Shown: one piece after another, positions 23,867 through 31,079 of the stretch
Layout of the letters: each line of letters opens with the position of its first letter
Position numbering within the stretch: position 1 is the first letter of the stretch
NCBI RefSeq assembly: GCF_000315235.1
Contig: NZ_BALG01000244.1
Span: forward strand, 1 to 35,558
Direction of reading: 5' to 3'
Origin: Paenibacillus popilliae ATCC 14706
GTDB taxonomy: Bacteria; Bacillota; Bacilli; Paenibacillales; Paenibacillaceae
DNA: 35,558 nucleotides
The notes under the pieces: model-generated
What the model was told of the DNA's origin: nothing
Database searches by the model: none
What the model saw: only the letters and a program-made list of their open reading frames with translations
Translations under genes and position numbers: made by a program

Positions 23867-24841
23867 ATGCAGCATCCGATAGAAGAGTGCATCGAATGTT
23901 ATGAACAGCATTTAACGCAGGAGCGGCGAATGTCCGCGCATACTCGAGCCGCGTACCTGGGGGATATTCGTGCGTTCCTGAGAGCAGATACGATGAGCGG
24001 ACTGGATTCAATTGCGGCAATCCGGCCTTTTCACGTAAATCAATATGTATTTCAATTAAAGCGGGAAGGGCGGGCTGCATCGAGCATTTCCCGCCTTATC
24101 GCTTCGATTCGCTCCTTCTGCCATTTTTGCATCCGCGAAGGATGGCTGGACCTTGATCCGACGCTTGGACTGGAGCGGCCGAAGCTGGAAGCGAAGCCAC
24201 CTGAGATATTGTCACCGGAGGAAACTGAGCGCCTGCTCCATCTGCCGGATCTTGCGACAGAGCAAGGAATCCGCGATCGTGCCATGCTGGAGACGCTGTA
24301 TGCGACTGGCATGCGCGTGTCCGAGCTGATGGCGATCAATGTCGGGGACGTGCAGCCCAAATTGGGCTTCGTGCGCTGCACTTCCGCGAATCGGGAGCGG
24401 GTCATCCCGCTTGGACAAGCCGCGGCTGAGGCGATTCAGCGGTACTTGGAAGCGTCGCGGCCCAGGCTGCTCGGAGAAGGGCCTGCTAACGGAGACGAGA
24501 CGACACGGAGCGCCGCGGCGGCGGAGATGCCGGAAGAGGCGTTATTTCTCAATGTGCGCGGACAGCGGATGTCCCGGCAAGGGTTTTGGAAGACGATGAA
24601 GAAATATGCGGAGTGTCTCCAGCTGCGATTTCCGCTTACGCCGCATACGCTGCGCCATTCATTCGCCGTGCATCTGCTACAGAATGGGGCTGACGTGCGA
24701 GCGGTGCAGGAGATGCTCGGCCATACGGAATTAGCGACGACACAGCGGTATATCGTGCAGATGTCAAGATCGAGCATGAAGGATGTATACACGCACGCGC
24801 ATCCGCGCGCCAGAACATCATCCGTCGGGGAGGAAAAATAA
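23867..24841 (+). CDS. xerD: XerD-like tyrosine recombinase, usual catalytic lysine absent
   Basis: XerD works with XerC or CodV at dif to resolve chromosome dimers. The 324-residue product has an N-terminal SAM-like core-binding domain (1-105) and a catalytic domain with R150 in ATGMRVSEL, H260 and R263 in TPHTLRHSF, H286 in LGHTELATT and nucleophile Y295. The beta-hairpin that normally reads like GKGNKER here reads TSANRER (172-178), so the usual catalytic lysine has no counterpart. About 25 extra low-complexity residues (roughly 200-225) make it longer than the usual 296-300. AAGGAG precedes ATG 23867. Gene order supports the XerD identity over other recombinases. The stop overlaps punA by one base. 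Confidence 0.85.
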   Translation: MQHPIEECIECYEQHLTQERRMSAHTRAAYLGDIRAFLRADTMSGLDSIAAIRPFHVNQYVFQLKREGRAASSISRLIASIRSFCHFCIREGWLDLDPTLGLERPKLEAKPPEILSPEETERLLHLPDLATEQGIRDRAMLETLYATGMRVSELMAINVGDVQPKLGFVRCTSANRERVIPLGQAAAEAIQRYLEASRPRLLGEGPANGDETTRSAAAAEMPEEALFLNVRGQRMSRQGFWKTMKKYAECLQLRFPLTPHTLRHSFAVHLLQNGADVRAVQEMLGHTELATTQRYIVQMSRSSMKDVYTHAHPRARTSSVGEEK

Positions 24842-25668
24842 TGAGTCGAGCTTATGAACACATCCAGGAAGCGGCATCCTATATTGAGAGCCGTACCAGC
24901 GTCCGTCCAGAGATCGGGTTGACTCTCGGCTCGGGTCTCGGTGTGCTGGCCGATCTTGTTGAGAATCCCGTCACGATTCCTTACCGCGAAATTCCACATT
25001 TTCCAGTCTATACCGTCGAAGGTCATGCGGGAAACCTGCTGATCGGCACGATTGAGGGACGCGCGGTCGTCATGATGAAAGGGCGCTTTCATATGTATGA
25101 AGGCTACGCTCCAGAAGTGACGGCGTTCCCGGTACGGGTCATGAAGGCGATCGGCGCAGAGAAGCTCCTCGTCACGAATGCGGCCGGCGGCATCAATACG
25201 GGCTATAAGCCGGGTGACCTGATGGTCATTAGCGACCATCTCAACTTAACGGGAAGCAACCCGCTTATCGGGGCGAACGACAGCCGTCTGGGCGTCCGAT
25301 TCCCGGACATGTCCCAGGCGTACAGCCCGCGTCTGCGCCAGCTTGCGAAGGTCACGGCTGAGGAGCAGGGCTTCTCGCTCCGCGAAGGGGTCTATGCCGG
25401 GCTGCTCGGACCGAACTATGAGACGCCGGCCGAGATCCGCATGCTGCGCACGATGGGGGCGGACGCGGTAGGCATGTCCACTGTCTCGGAAGTCATTGTC
25501 GCCAGTCATGCGGGTCTTGAGGTGCTAGGCATCTCCTGCATCAGCAACATGGCGGCGGGAATACTTGATCAGCCATTGTCCCATCACGAGGTGATGGAGA
25601 CGACAGAAAAAGTGAAGGACGCCTTCTTGAAGCTGGTACTGGCGCTGATTCCAAAAATGTTAGCTTGA
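24841..25668 (+). CDS. punA: Purine-nucleoside phosphorylase, trimeric type
   Basis: The enzyme splits purine (deoxy)ribonucleosides with phosphate into base and sugar 1-phosphate. The 275-residue product shows LGSGLGVLADLVE, the phosphate-binding EGHAGNLLIG, MKGRFHMYEGY, TNAAGGINTGYKPGDLMVI, the segment GPNYETPAEIRML and the purine-binding VGMSTVSEVIVASHAGLEVL. These place it in the low-molecular-mass trimeric family (Bacillus PupG/PunA). ATG 24841 overlaps the xerD stop. The phosphopentomutase gene found between xerD and punA in Bacillus is absent, and the pyrimidine phosphorylase gene after it is a relic, so the sugar-phosphate outlet of this pathway must be encoded elsewhere or lost. Confidence 0.93.
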   Translation: MSRAYEHIQEAASYIESRTSVRPEIGLTLGSGLGVLADLVENPVTIPYREIPHFPVYTVEGHAGNLLIGTIEGRAVVMMKGRFHMYEGYAPEVTAFPVRVMKAIGAEKLLVTNAAGGINTGYKPGDLMVISDHLNLTGSNPLIGANDSRLGVRFPDMSQAYSPRLRQLAKVTAEEQGFSLREGVYAGLLGPNYETPAEIRMLRTMGADAVGMSTVSEVIVASHAGLEVLGISCISNMAAGILDQPLSHHEVMETTEKVKDAFLKLVLALIPKMLA

Positions 25669-25696
25669 TGACAGCATCCGGTTAGGAGGAGCGAAG

Positions 25697-25849
25697 ATGA
25701 GGGCAGTCGACATCATTCACAAAAAACGGGAAGGTCACGAGCTGACGGATTATCAGATCGCCGCTTGGGCGTCGGTCATGAGCAAGAAGATTGCGGCCGG
25801 AGCCGACGCCATCGTGCTTGATAGCGCTTCTCTAACAACAGTTCCATAA
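25697..25849 (+). pseudogene. Pyrimidine-nucleoside phosphorylase relic with internal deletions
   Basis: A 50-codon frame behind AGGAGG joins three pieces of Pdp: the N-terminus MRAVDIIHKKREGHELTD, the motif DYQIAAWA, and SVMSKKIAAGADAIVLD from much deeper in the protein (about residues 180-200 of some 430). After this the frame leaves the family and stops. At least two internal deletions removed the intervening sequence while keeping the frame, and the 3' part is lost. The gene normally completes nucleoside salvage next to punA. The peptide is unlikely to be active. Confidence 0.8.
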
Positions 25850-25883
25850 GATTCCGTTCCCTCAACCTTCCCATGGGGATACC

Positions 25884-25923
25884 GTTTCTAGCGAAACCTT
25901 TGGTTTTGCTAGAAACTTTTTTT
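25884..25923 (+). terminator. Rho-independent terminator after the pdp relic
   Basis: GTTTCTAGC plus GAAACC pairs with GGTTTT plus GCTAGAAAC (25884-25916) and is followed by seven T (25917-25923). It ends the xerD-punA transcript before dacF. Confidence 0.9.
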
Positions 25924-25926
25924 ATG

Positions 25927-26135
25927 TCGGCGTGCCCAGCGAAGCACGCATCATCTAGCCGGTGAAAGTCTGGTCGCGGGAGGAGCCAAGTCCTCGAGTA
26001 GCTAGGATACCTGCGTATGGCGAAATCCGTACGTAGAAGCGTATCGATGAAAGTACCTGTCGGAGAAATAGTGGAATATTTTGCTTGCAATCAGACAAGA
26101 CTGAAACTAAGCACATCTGGCGGAGGATAGACCCG
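25927..26135 (+). mobile_element. Probable 5' fragment of a group II intron (structured RNA relic)
   Basis: The stretch has no coding potential but reads like the 5' domain I leader of bacterial LtrA-type group II introns: GCGTGC/GCACGC stem at the start (from 25929), then phrases such as CATCATCTAGCCGGTGAAAG and GTATCGATGAAAGTACCTG and an A-rich GAATATTTTGCTTGCAA. The recognition is from memory of such leaders, not from a covariance search. No reverse-transcriptase frame or 3' end is present, so it would be a truncated remnant lodged between the punA unit and dacF. Confidence 0.45.
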
Positions 26136-26178
26136 TCCACTCTGTTGTGCAACAATTCTTGTAAGGAGGGGAACTGCT

Positions 26179-27408
26179 TTGAAGAATAGGCTATATAAAG
26201 CGGCATGTTCCGCATTACTGAGCGCAAGCCTGATAATAACCGGCGCCGCTCAAGCGTTCGCCGACGTGCCGCCATGGACCGGAACGGAAGAGCCTAGTGA
26301 GGCCACTTCATCAACGGGCACAGCAGAAGTACAACTAGCGGAACATGCACGCTCGGCCATGCTGATGGATGCGGATACGGGTACCATTATTTTTCAGAAA
26401 AACAGCCATGAGCGGCTGCCGCCGGCCAGCATTACGAAAATAATGACGATGCTGCTTGTGATGGAAGCCATAGATGAAGGCAAGCTGAAGCTGACGGACA
26501 AAGTCAGGACCAGTGAGCATGCGGCATCAATGGGTGGCTCTCAAATCTTCCTCGAGCCGGGCGAAGAAATGACGGTTAATGAGATGATGAAGGGAATTGC
26601 AATGGCTTCGGGCAACGATGCCTCGGTCGCCATGGCGGAGAAGATTGCGGGATCGGAAAAAGCATTCGTGCAGATGATGAATGAGAAGGCCACAGAACTC
26701 GGCATGAAGGATACCCACTTCGAGAATAGCAACGGCCTTCCTGCGGACAATCATTATACATCCGCGTATGACATCGCTCAAATGTCCCAAGCCTTGCTTC
26801 AATACCCGGGGGTTACAAAATATACGGGGACTTACGAAGATTACTTGCGCCAGAACACCGCTAAAAAGTTCTGGCTTGTCAACACGAATAAGCTGGTCCG
26901 GTTCTACCAGGGAGCGGATGGGCTGAAAACGGGATACACCTCGGAAGCGAAGTTCTGCCTGTCTGCTACGGCCAAGCGGGACAATCTGCGTGTAATCGCG
27001 GTCGTGCTTGGCGAGCCGAACACGAAGACGCGCAATGCCGAAGTGACGCAGATGTTCGATTTCGCGTTTACCCAGTACATAAACGTCCCGATTCTCAAAA
27101 AGGGTGATACTATCGGCAGTATTCGGGTAGAAAAAGGGATAGTTGAGTCGCTTGATCTGGTAGCTCAGCGCCCTTATCATGTTCTGCTCAAAAAGGGCGG
27201 ATCCAAGGATGACGTCCATTTCAATCTGGAGTCTCCGGAATCCATCAAGGCGCCGATCGAGAAAGGGCAGTCGCTTGGCAAAATTGTTGTGTATCAAGGG
27301 GGTAAAGCGATTCGCGAATACCCTGTCGAAGCAAACGAATTTATAGCGAAAGCTGGCTGGTGGACACTGTTCAAACGGACGTGCGGAAAGTTGTTTTTTG
27401 TCAAATAA
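26179..27408 (+). CDS. dacF: D-alanyl-D-alanine carboxypeptidase, DacF-like penicillin-binding protein
   Basis: DacF trims stem peptides of spore peptidoglycan from the forespore side. The 409-residue product has a signal peptide (1-28, cleavage near AQAFA), the serine nucleophile motif SITK (S84-K87), SGN (144-146) and KTG (250-252). A C-terminal beta domain follows (about 300-385), then a possible amphipathic membrane anchor GWWTLFKRTCGKLFF. TTG 26179 follows AAGGAGGGG; no better ATG exists. It sits directly upstream of spoIIAA, as in Bacillus, although a probable intron relic now lies where the upstream promoter region would be. Confidence 0.9.
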   Translation: MKNRLYKAACSALLSASLIITGAAQAFADVPPWTGTEEPSEATSSTGTAEVQLAEHARSAMLMDADTGTIIFQKNSHERLPPASITKIMTMLLVMEAIDEGKLKLTDKVRTSEHAASMGGSQIFLEPGEEMTVNEMMKGIAMASGNDASVAMAEKIAGSEKAFVQMMNEKATELGMKDTHFENSNGLPADNHYTSAYDIAQMSQALLQYPGVTKYTGTYEDYLRQNTAKKFWLVNTNKLVRFYQGADGLKTGYTSEAKFCLSATAKRDNLRVIAVVLGEPNTKTRNAEVTQMFDFAFTQYINVPILKKGDTIGSIRVEKGIVESLDLVAQRPYHVLLKKGGSKDDVHFNLESPESIKAPIEKGQSLGKIVVYQGGKAIREYPVEANEFIAKAGWWTLFKRTCGKLFFVK

Positions 27409-27437
27409 CAGCGTGCTTCTTCTAGTTTTGTCGCCAA

Positions 27438-27465
27438 GCAGGAATTGGGTTTGGCAGTGACGAAT
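27438..27465 (+). promoter_or_regulatory. SigH promoter for the spoIIA operon
   Basis: GCAGGAATT (27438-27446) and GACGAAT (27459-27465), 12 bases apart, match the SigH consensus RnAGGAWWW-N11-12-RnnGAAT at every defined position. It lies 33 bases before spoIIAA, whose Bacillus counterpart is SigH-driven. Confidence 0.8.
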
Positions 27466-27498
27466 GGTATTCGTCAACATGGAAGGAGAGTGAATCGC

Positions 27499-27852
27499 AT
27501 GAACTTGCAGGTGGAATTCGAACGCCGGCGCAATATACTGATCACCCGTCTGAGGGGGGAACTGGATCATCATACCTCGGAAATTGTACGTATGCAGTTG
27601 GATGAGGCGATTCAGCGCGGACAGGTGAACCATGTCGTATTGAGCTTGAACGAATTAACCTTTATGGACAGTTCCGGTCTGGGGGTCATTCTCGGTAGAT
27701 ACAAGCAGATTAAGGGCAGAGGCGGAAAAATGGCGGTCTGCGAGATGAACCCTGCCGTACGACGGTTGTTCGAACTGTCGGGCTTGTTCAAAATCATGCA
27801 TGTCTACGATAACGAGCGCCAGGCGCTCCTTGAATTGGAGGACGTATCATGA
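27499..27852 (+). CDS. spoIIAA: Anti-sigma F factor antagonist
   Basis: SpoIIAA is the STAS-domain anti-anti-sigma factor that, when dephosphorylated, frees SigF from SpoIIAB in the forespore. The 117-residue product carries the regulatory serine at S58 in [16 protein letters not shown], and the usual C-terminal [19 protein letters not shown] 27499 has AAGGAGAG eight bases upstream, and the upstream frame extension is not needed. The stop overlaps spoIIAB by four bases (ATGA). Confidence 0.95.
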   Translation: MNLQVEFERRRNILITRLRGELDHHTSEIVRMQLDEAIQRGQVNHVVLSLNELTFMDSSGLGVILGRYKQIKGRGGKMAVCEMNPAVRRLFELSGLFKIMHVYDNERQALLELEDVS

Positions 27853-28298
27853 GTGGACCTTCGAACAAAGTGTCTTTGGAATTTTCGAGTCGTTCGGAAA
27901 ATGAAGCCTTCGCCCGCGTAGCCGTGGCGGCCTTCGTTGCACAGCTGGATCCGACCCTGGAAGAACTGACGGATTTGAAAACCGTGATTTCCGAGGCGGT
28001 GACGAACTGCATCATTCATGGATATGACAACAATCCGGAAGGCATCGTATGGATTACGGCGGAGATTGAGGGCGACCAGATTATGCTGACGGTCTCCGAT
28101 CGAGGTCATGGCATTGAAGATGTCGAACTGGCTAGACAGCCGCTGTTTACATCCAAGCCGGACATGGAACGCTCGGGCATGGGGTTCACCATTATGGAGA
28201 ACTTCATGGATGAATTTGAAGTGACAACCGAATTGGGCGCCGGTACCACCATCCGCATGAAAAAGCGCATCGAATCTAAAAAAGCGCTCTACAATTAG
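27849..28298 (+). CDS. spoIIAB: Anti-sigma F factor, serine kinase
   Basis: SpoIIAB binds and inhibits SigF and phosphorylates SpoIIAA. The 149-residue GHKL kinase has the N box [13 protein letters not shown] (E49, N53), the G1 box SDRGHGI (D84), and the lid and G2 segment [16 protein letters not shown]. Start ATG 27849 overlaps spoIIAA, a coupling thought to help keep the two products balanced. It is followed by sigF after 11 bases. Confidence 0.95.
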   Translation: MSGPSNKVSLEFSSRSENEAFARVAVAAFVAQLDPTLEELTDLKTVISEAVTNCIIHGYDNNPEGIVWITAEIEGDQIMLTVSDRGHGIEDVELARQPLFTSKPDMERSGMGFTIMENFMDEFEVTTELGAGTTIRMKKRIESKKALYN

Positions 28299-28309
28299 GG
28301 GTTGAAGCC

Positions 28310-29065
28310 ATGAAAGCTGATGTGAGGCAATCGTCGCAAAGTTATTTGGACGACGCAGAAGTGAAGCGTCTGATAGCGCTGAGCCAAGCGGGTGATGCCG
28401 TGGCTCGCGAAACGCTGGTCAATTGCAACATCCGGCTTGTATGGTCGGTCGTGCAACGCTTCATTAACCGCGGGTACGAACCGGATGATTTGTTCCAAAT
28501 CGGCTGCATCGGCTTGCTCAAATCGGTCGACAAATTCGATTTGAGCTATGATGTTAAATTTTCCACCTATGCCGTGCCGATGATTATCGGAGAAATTCAG
28601 CGCTTTCTGCGCGATGACGGGACGATCAAAGTAAGCCGTTCCTTGAAGGAAATGGCAAACAAGGTCCGCAAAATGAAAGACGAGCTCTCGAAGCGGCTCG
28701 ATCGTCTGCCTACCATTAAGGAAGTCGCGGACGAACTGGGCATCTCGACGGAGGACGTTGTCTTCGCCCAAGAGGCGAACAAGCCGCTGAGCTCAATTCA
28801 CGAGACCATCTTCGAGAACGATGGGGACCCGATCACCTTGATGGATCAGATCGCGGATGATTCCCAGGACCGCTGGTTCGACAAGCTCGCGCTGAATGAA
28901 GCGATTGAAGGCTTGAGCGAACGGGAACGGCTCATCGTCTATCTACGCTACTTCCGCGACCAGACGCAGTCGGAAGTAGCCGGCCGGCTGGGCATCTCCC
29001 AGGTGCAAGTATCTCGACTGGAGAAAAAAATATTGCAGTCCATCAAAGCGCAAATTGCACAATAA
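28310..29065 (+). CDS. sigF: RNA polymerase sporulation sigma factor SigF
   Basis: The 251-residue protein is the first forespore-specific sigma factor. Region 2 contains NCNIRLVWSVVQRFINRGYE, DDLFQIGCIGLLKSVDKFDL and FSTYAVPMIIGEIQRFLRDD; region 3 has VSRSLKEMANKVRKMKDEL; region 4 ends in a helix-turn-helix, QSEVAGRLGISQVQVSRLE. It closes the spoIIA operon and is followed by a strong terminator. Confidence 0.95.
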   Translation: MKADVRQSSQSYLDDAEVKRLIALSQAGDAVARETLVNCNIRLVWSVVQRFINRGYEPDDLFQIGCIGLLKSVDKFDLSYDVKFSTYAVPMIIGEIQRFLRDDGTIKVSRSLKEMANKVRKMKDELSKRLDRLPTIKEVADELGISTEDVVFAQEANKPLSSIHETIFENDGDPITLMDQIADDSQDRWFDKLALNEAIEGLSERERLIVYLRYFRDQTQSEVAGRLGISQVQVSRLEKKILQSIKAQIAQ

Positions 29066-29069
29066 AGCA

Positions 29070-29103
29070 GACACCGCAAGGAGTATTCCTGCGGTGTCTT
29101 TTT
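29070..29103 (+). terminator. Terminator of the spoIIA operon
   Basis: GACACCGCA (29070-29078) pairs with TGCGGTGTC (29090-29098), followed by five T. Confidence 0.9.
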
Positions 29104-29234
29104 CTCTACCAGGCCGTCTTTACGGGCATGAATGCCTGCGGCGTGCTCAATGACTTCAGCCAAGCCCATTTCAAGCTTGCAGGCGCAGACCAAGCCCTCA
29201 AACCGATGCAAATGTTTCCTACCCGTATCTTTCC

Positions 29235-29263
29235 TCATAATGCAATGAAACTCAACCATACTA
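29235..29263 (+). promoter_or_regulatory. SigG promoter for spoVAF
   Basis: TCATA (29235-29239) and CATACTA (29257-29263), 17 bases apart, fit the SigG consensus gHATR-N17-18-CATWHTA apart from the first base. It lies 39 bases before spoVAF; the Bacillus spoVA genes are SigG-dependent. Confidence 0.65.
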
Positions 29264-29302
29264 AAGAGTATAGATCAACATGCCGATAGGAGGTTTTTGG
29301 CA

Positions 29303-30922
29303 ATGACGGAGCAGCAGACGCATGCGTCGGCTCAGACGGAAGGGGAACTGCAACCTTCACCTTTTTCGAACGGTTCTTCCGGTTTGACCGAAGTCTCGAA
29401 TACGCTTGTAGAGGCGATCGCGTATTGGAATGGAAATGATGATATTCCGAAGAAGCTGGAGGAAACGAAGAAGATTTTGAAGGAGGTCGTCGGTTTTACC
29501 GATTCGTTTGATGTAATTTTCCGCGAGATGACATTTGGTGGTCGGAGGGTCGGCCTCTTTTATTTGAATGGCTTTGCCAAGGACGAGGTCATGACGATTA
29601 TTTTGGCACGTCTAACGTTCCTCGACAAAAAATCGATCACCCCAAACGCGCTAAAGGCATTTATTGATTGCTTTATTCCTCATATTCAGGTAGAGAAGGT
29701 AGGCAAGCTCAGCAAAGTGATCAATATGGTGCTTGCCGGCGGCAGTGCCTTCTTTATCGAGCATGAGGCAGAAGTGATCGTGGCGGATGTGAAGACGTTC
29801 CCGTCACGGAATCCGGAGGAGCCTTCGTTAGAACGGGTGGTGCGCGGCGCCCGTGACGGATTCACCGAGACGCTGCTCACGAACGTGACGCTGGTCCGGA
29901 GGCGGCTTCGCGATCCAGGCTTGAAATATGAGATCATTCAGGTCGGAAGGCGGACGCTAACGGATGTATGTATTGCATATATTGATGATATCGTCGACAT
30001 GACTCAGGTAGAAGCGGTTCGCAAAAAGATTAAGGCGGTCAATTTGGAAGGGCTGCCGCTCGCCGACAAGCAGTTGGAGGAGGTCATCGTCAACACAAGC
30101 TGGAACCCGTATCCGCTCGTTCGATACTCCGAAAGACCGGATGTGGTGGCGGCACATTTGCTTGACGGAAATGTTGTCATTTTTGTCGATACATCGCCTT
30201 CTGTCATGATACTGCCGACGACGTTCTTCGATCTGTGCCAGCACGCGGAGGAGAATCGATCGACGCCGTTCATGGGAACTTATATGCGATGGATTCGCTT
30301 CATCGGCATATTTTCTTCCTTGTTCCTGCTGCCGCTTTGGATGCTGATGGTCATTGAACCCGGGATAAAACCGGCCGCTTTGCAGATTATCGGTCCGCAT
30401 GAAATGGCGAAGCTGCCTATTTTCCTACAGTTCCTGCTGGCTGAAGTCGGTATTGATTTGATGCGTATGGCGGCTGTCCATACGCCGAACCCATTGGCAA
30501 CGGCGCTTGGACTTGTAGCGGCGATATTAATCGGGGATATTGCGGTAAAGACGGGCGTATTCGTGAATGAGGTTATTTTGTACATGGCTGTCGCAGCGGT
30601 CGGCATGTTCGCCACTCCAAGCTATGAGCTGGGGCTGGCCAACCGCATTGTCCGGCTTATTCTGCTCATGTTGGTAGCGTTGTTCAAAGTGCCGGGATTG
30701 GTCATCGGTACTACGCTGTACATTCTCTGGTTGTCGCTGCATCGTTCCTATAATTCGTCCTATCTCTGGCCGTTTATCCCATTCAACGCCAAGGCGATGT
30801 TCAACATTCTGTTTCGCCAGCCGGTGCTGGACATGAAGACGCGGCCGAGCTTCAACATGACGCGCGATAGTACGAAGATGCCGCCGAATAACCCCTCCAA
30901 TCGGAATAATGGCGAGCTATAG
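29303..30922 (+). CDS. spoVAF: Spore germination protein SpoVAF (GerA family)
   Basis: The 539-residue product is a GerA-type inner spore membrane protein. It has a cytosolic N-terminal domain (about 1-320), including FDVIFREMTFGGRRVGLFYL, VRGARDGFTETLLTNVTLVR and RRLRDPGLK. About four to five membrane helices follow, in which a motif around GPHEMAKLPIFLQFLLAEVG is typical of the family, and then a hydrophilic tail. Position before lysA matches Bacillus spoVAF rather than gerAA, gerBA or gerKA. ATG 29303 has GGAGG nine bases upstream. Unlike Bacillus, spoVAA to spoVAE do not precede it, so it is transcribed from its own SigG-like promoter. Confidence 0.8.
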   Translation: MTEQQTHASAQTEGELQPSPFSNGSSGLTEVSNTLVEAIAYWNGNDDIPKKLEETKKILKEVVGFTDSFDVIFREMTFGGRRVGLFYLNGFAKDEVMTIILARLTFLDKKSITPNALKAFIDCFIPHIQVEKVGKLSKVINMVLAGGSAFFIEHEAEVIVADVKTFPSRNPEEPSLERVVRGARDGFTETLLTNVTLVRRRLRDPGLKYEIIQVGRRTLTDVCIAYIDDIVDMTQVEAVRKKIKAVNLEGLPLADKQLEEVIVNTSWNPYPLVRYSERPDVVAAHLLDGNVVIFVDTSPSVMILPTTFFDLCQHAEENRSTPFMGTYMRWIRFIGIFSSLFLLPLWMLMVIEPGIKPAALQIIGPHEMAKLPIFLQFLLAEVGIDLMRMAAVHTPNPLATALGLVAAILIGDIAVKTGVFVNEVILYMAVAAVGMFATPSYELGLANRIVRLILLMLVALFKVPGLVIGTTLYILWLSLHRSYNSSYLWPFIPFNAKAMFNILFRQPVLDMKTRPSFNMTRDSTKMPPNNPSNRNNGEL

Positions 30923-30977
30923 ACGTAGAGAATGACACTACTTAGGATAAAGATAAAATGCAAATGTTACGTACAAA

Positions 30978-31004
30978 AGTCCATTCTTACGTATTGAATG
31001 GACT
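30978..31004. promoter_or_regulatory. Palindrome in the lysA leader
   Basis: AGTCCATTC (30978-30986) and GAATGGACT (30996-31004) form a perfect 9-bp inverted repeat around a 9-nt centre. TATACT, a possible -10, starts two bases later (31007-31012). It could be an operator or the end of spoVAF transcription; there is no T tract. Confidence 0.4.
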
Positions 31005-31079
31005 GGTATACTCTGTGTAATATTTTTCATGGTGCTGGGAGATCCAGTGTGTGGATGAGGAAATGGGGAGAGGAAGACG

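Noticed and set aside
23707-23904. A 65-codon plus-strand frame overlapping yqzK and xerD
   Set aside because: It has no family features and spans the xerD ribosome binding site and start; probably untranslated spacer.
28948-29259. A 103-codon minus-strand frame between sigF and spoVAF
   Set aside because: Its ATG lies inside the SigG-like -10 element, it has no ribosome binding site, and it runs through the spoIIA terminator into sigF.
30923-31079. Lysine riboswitch upstream of lysA
   Set aside because: The leader is only 157 bases and contains a simple 9-bp palindrome; the multi-helix lysine aptamer would need more space and its conserved core is not visible.
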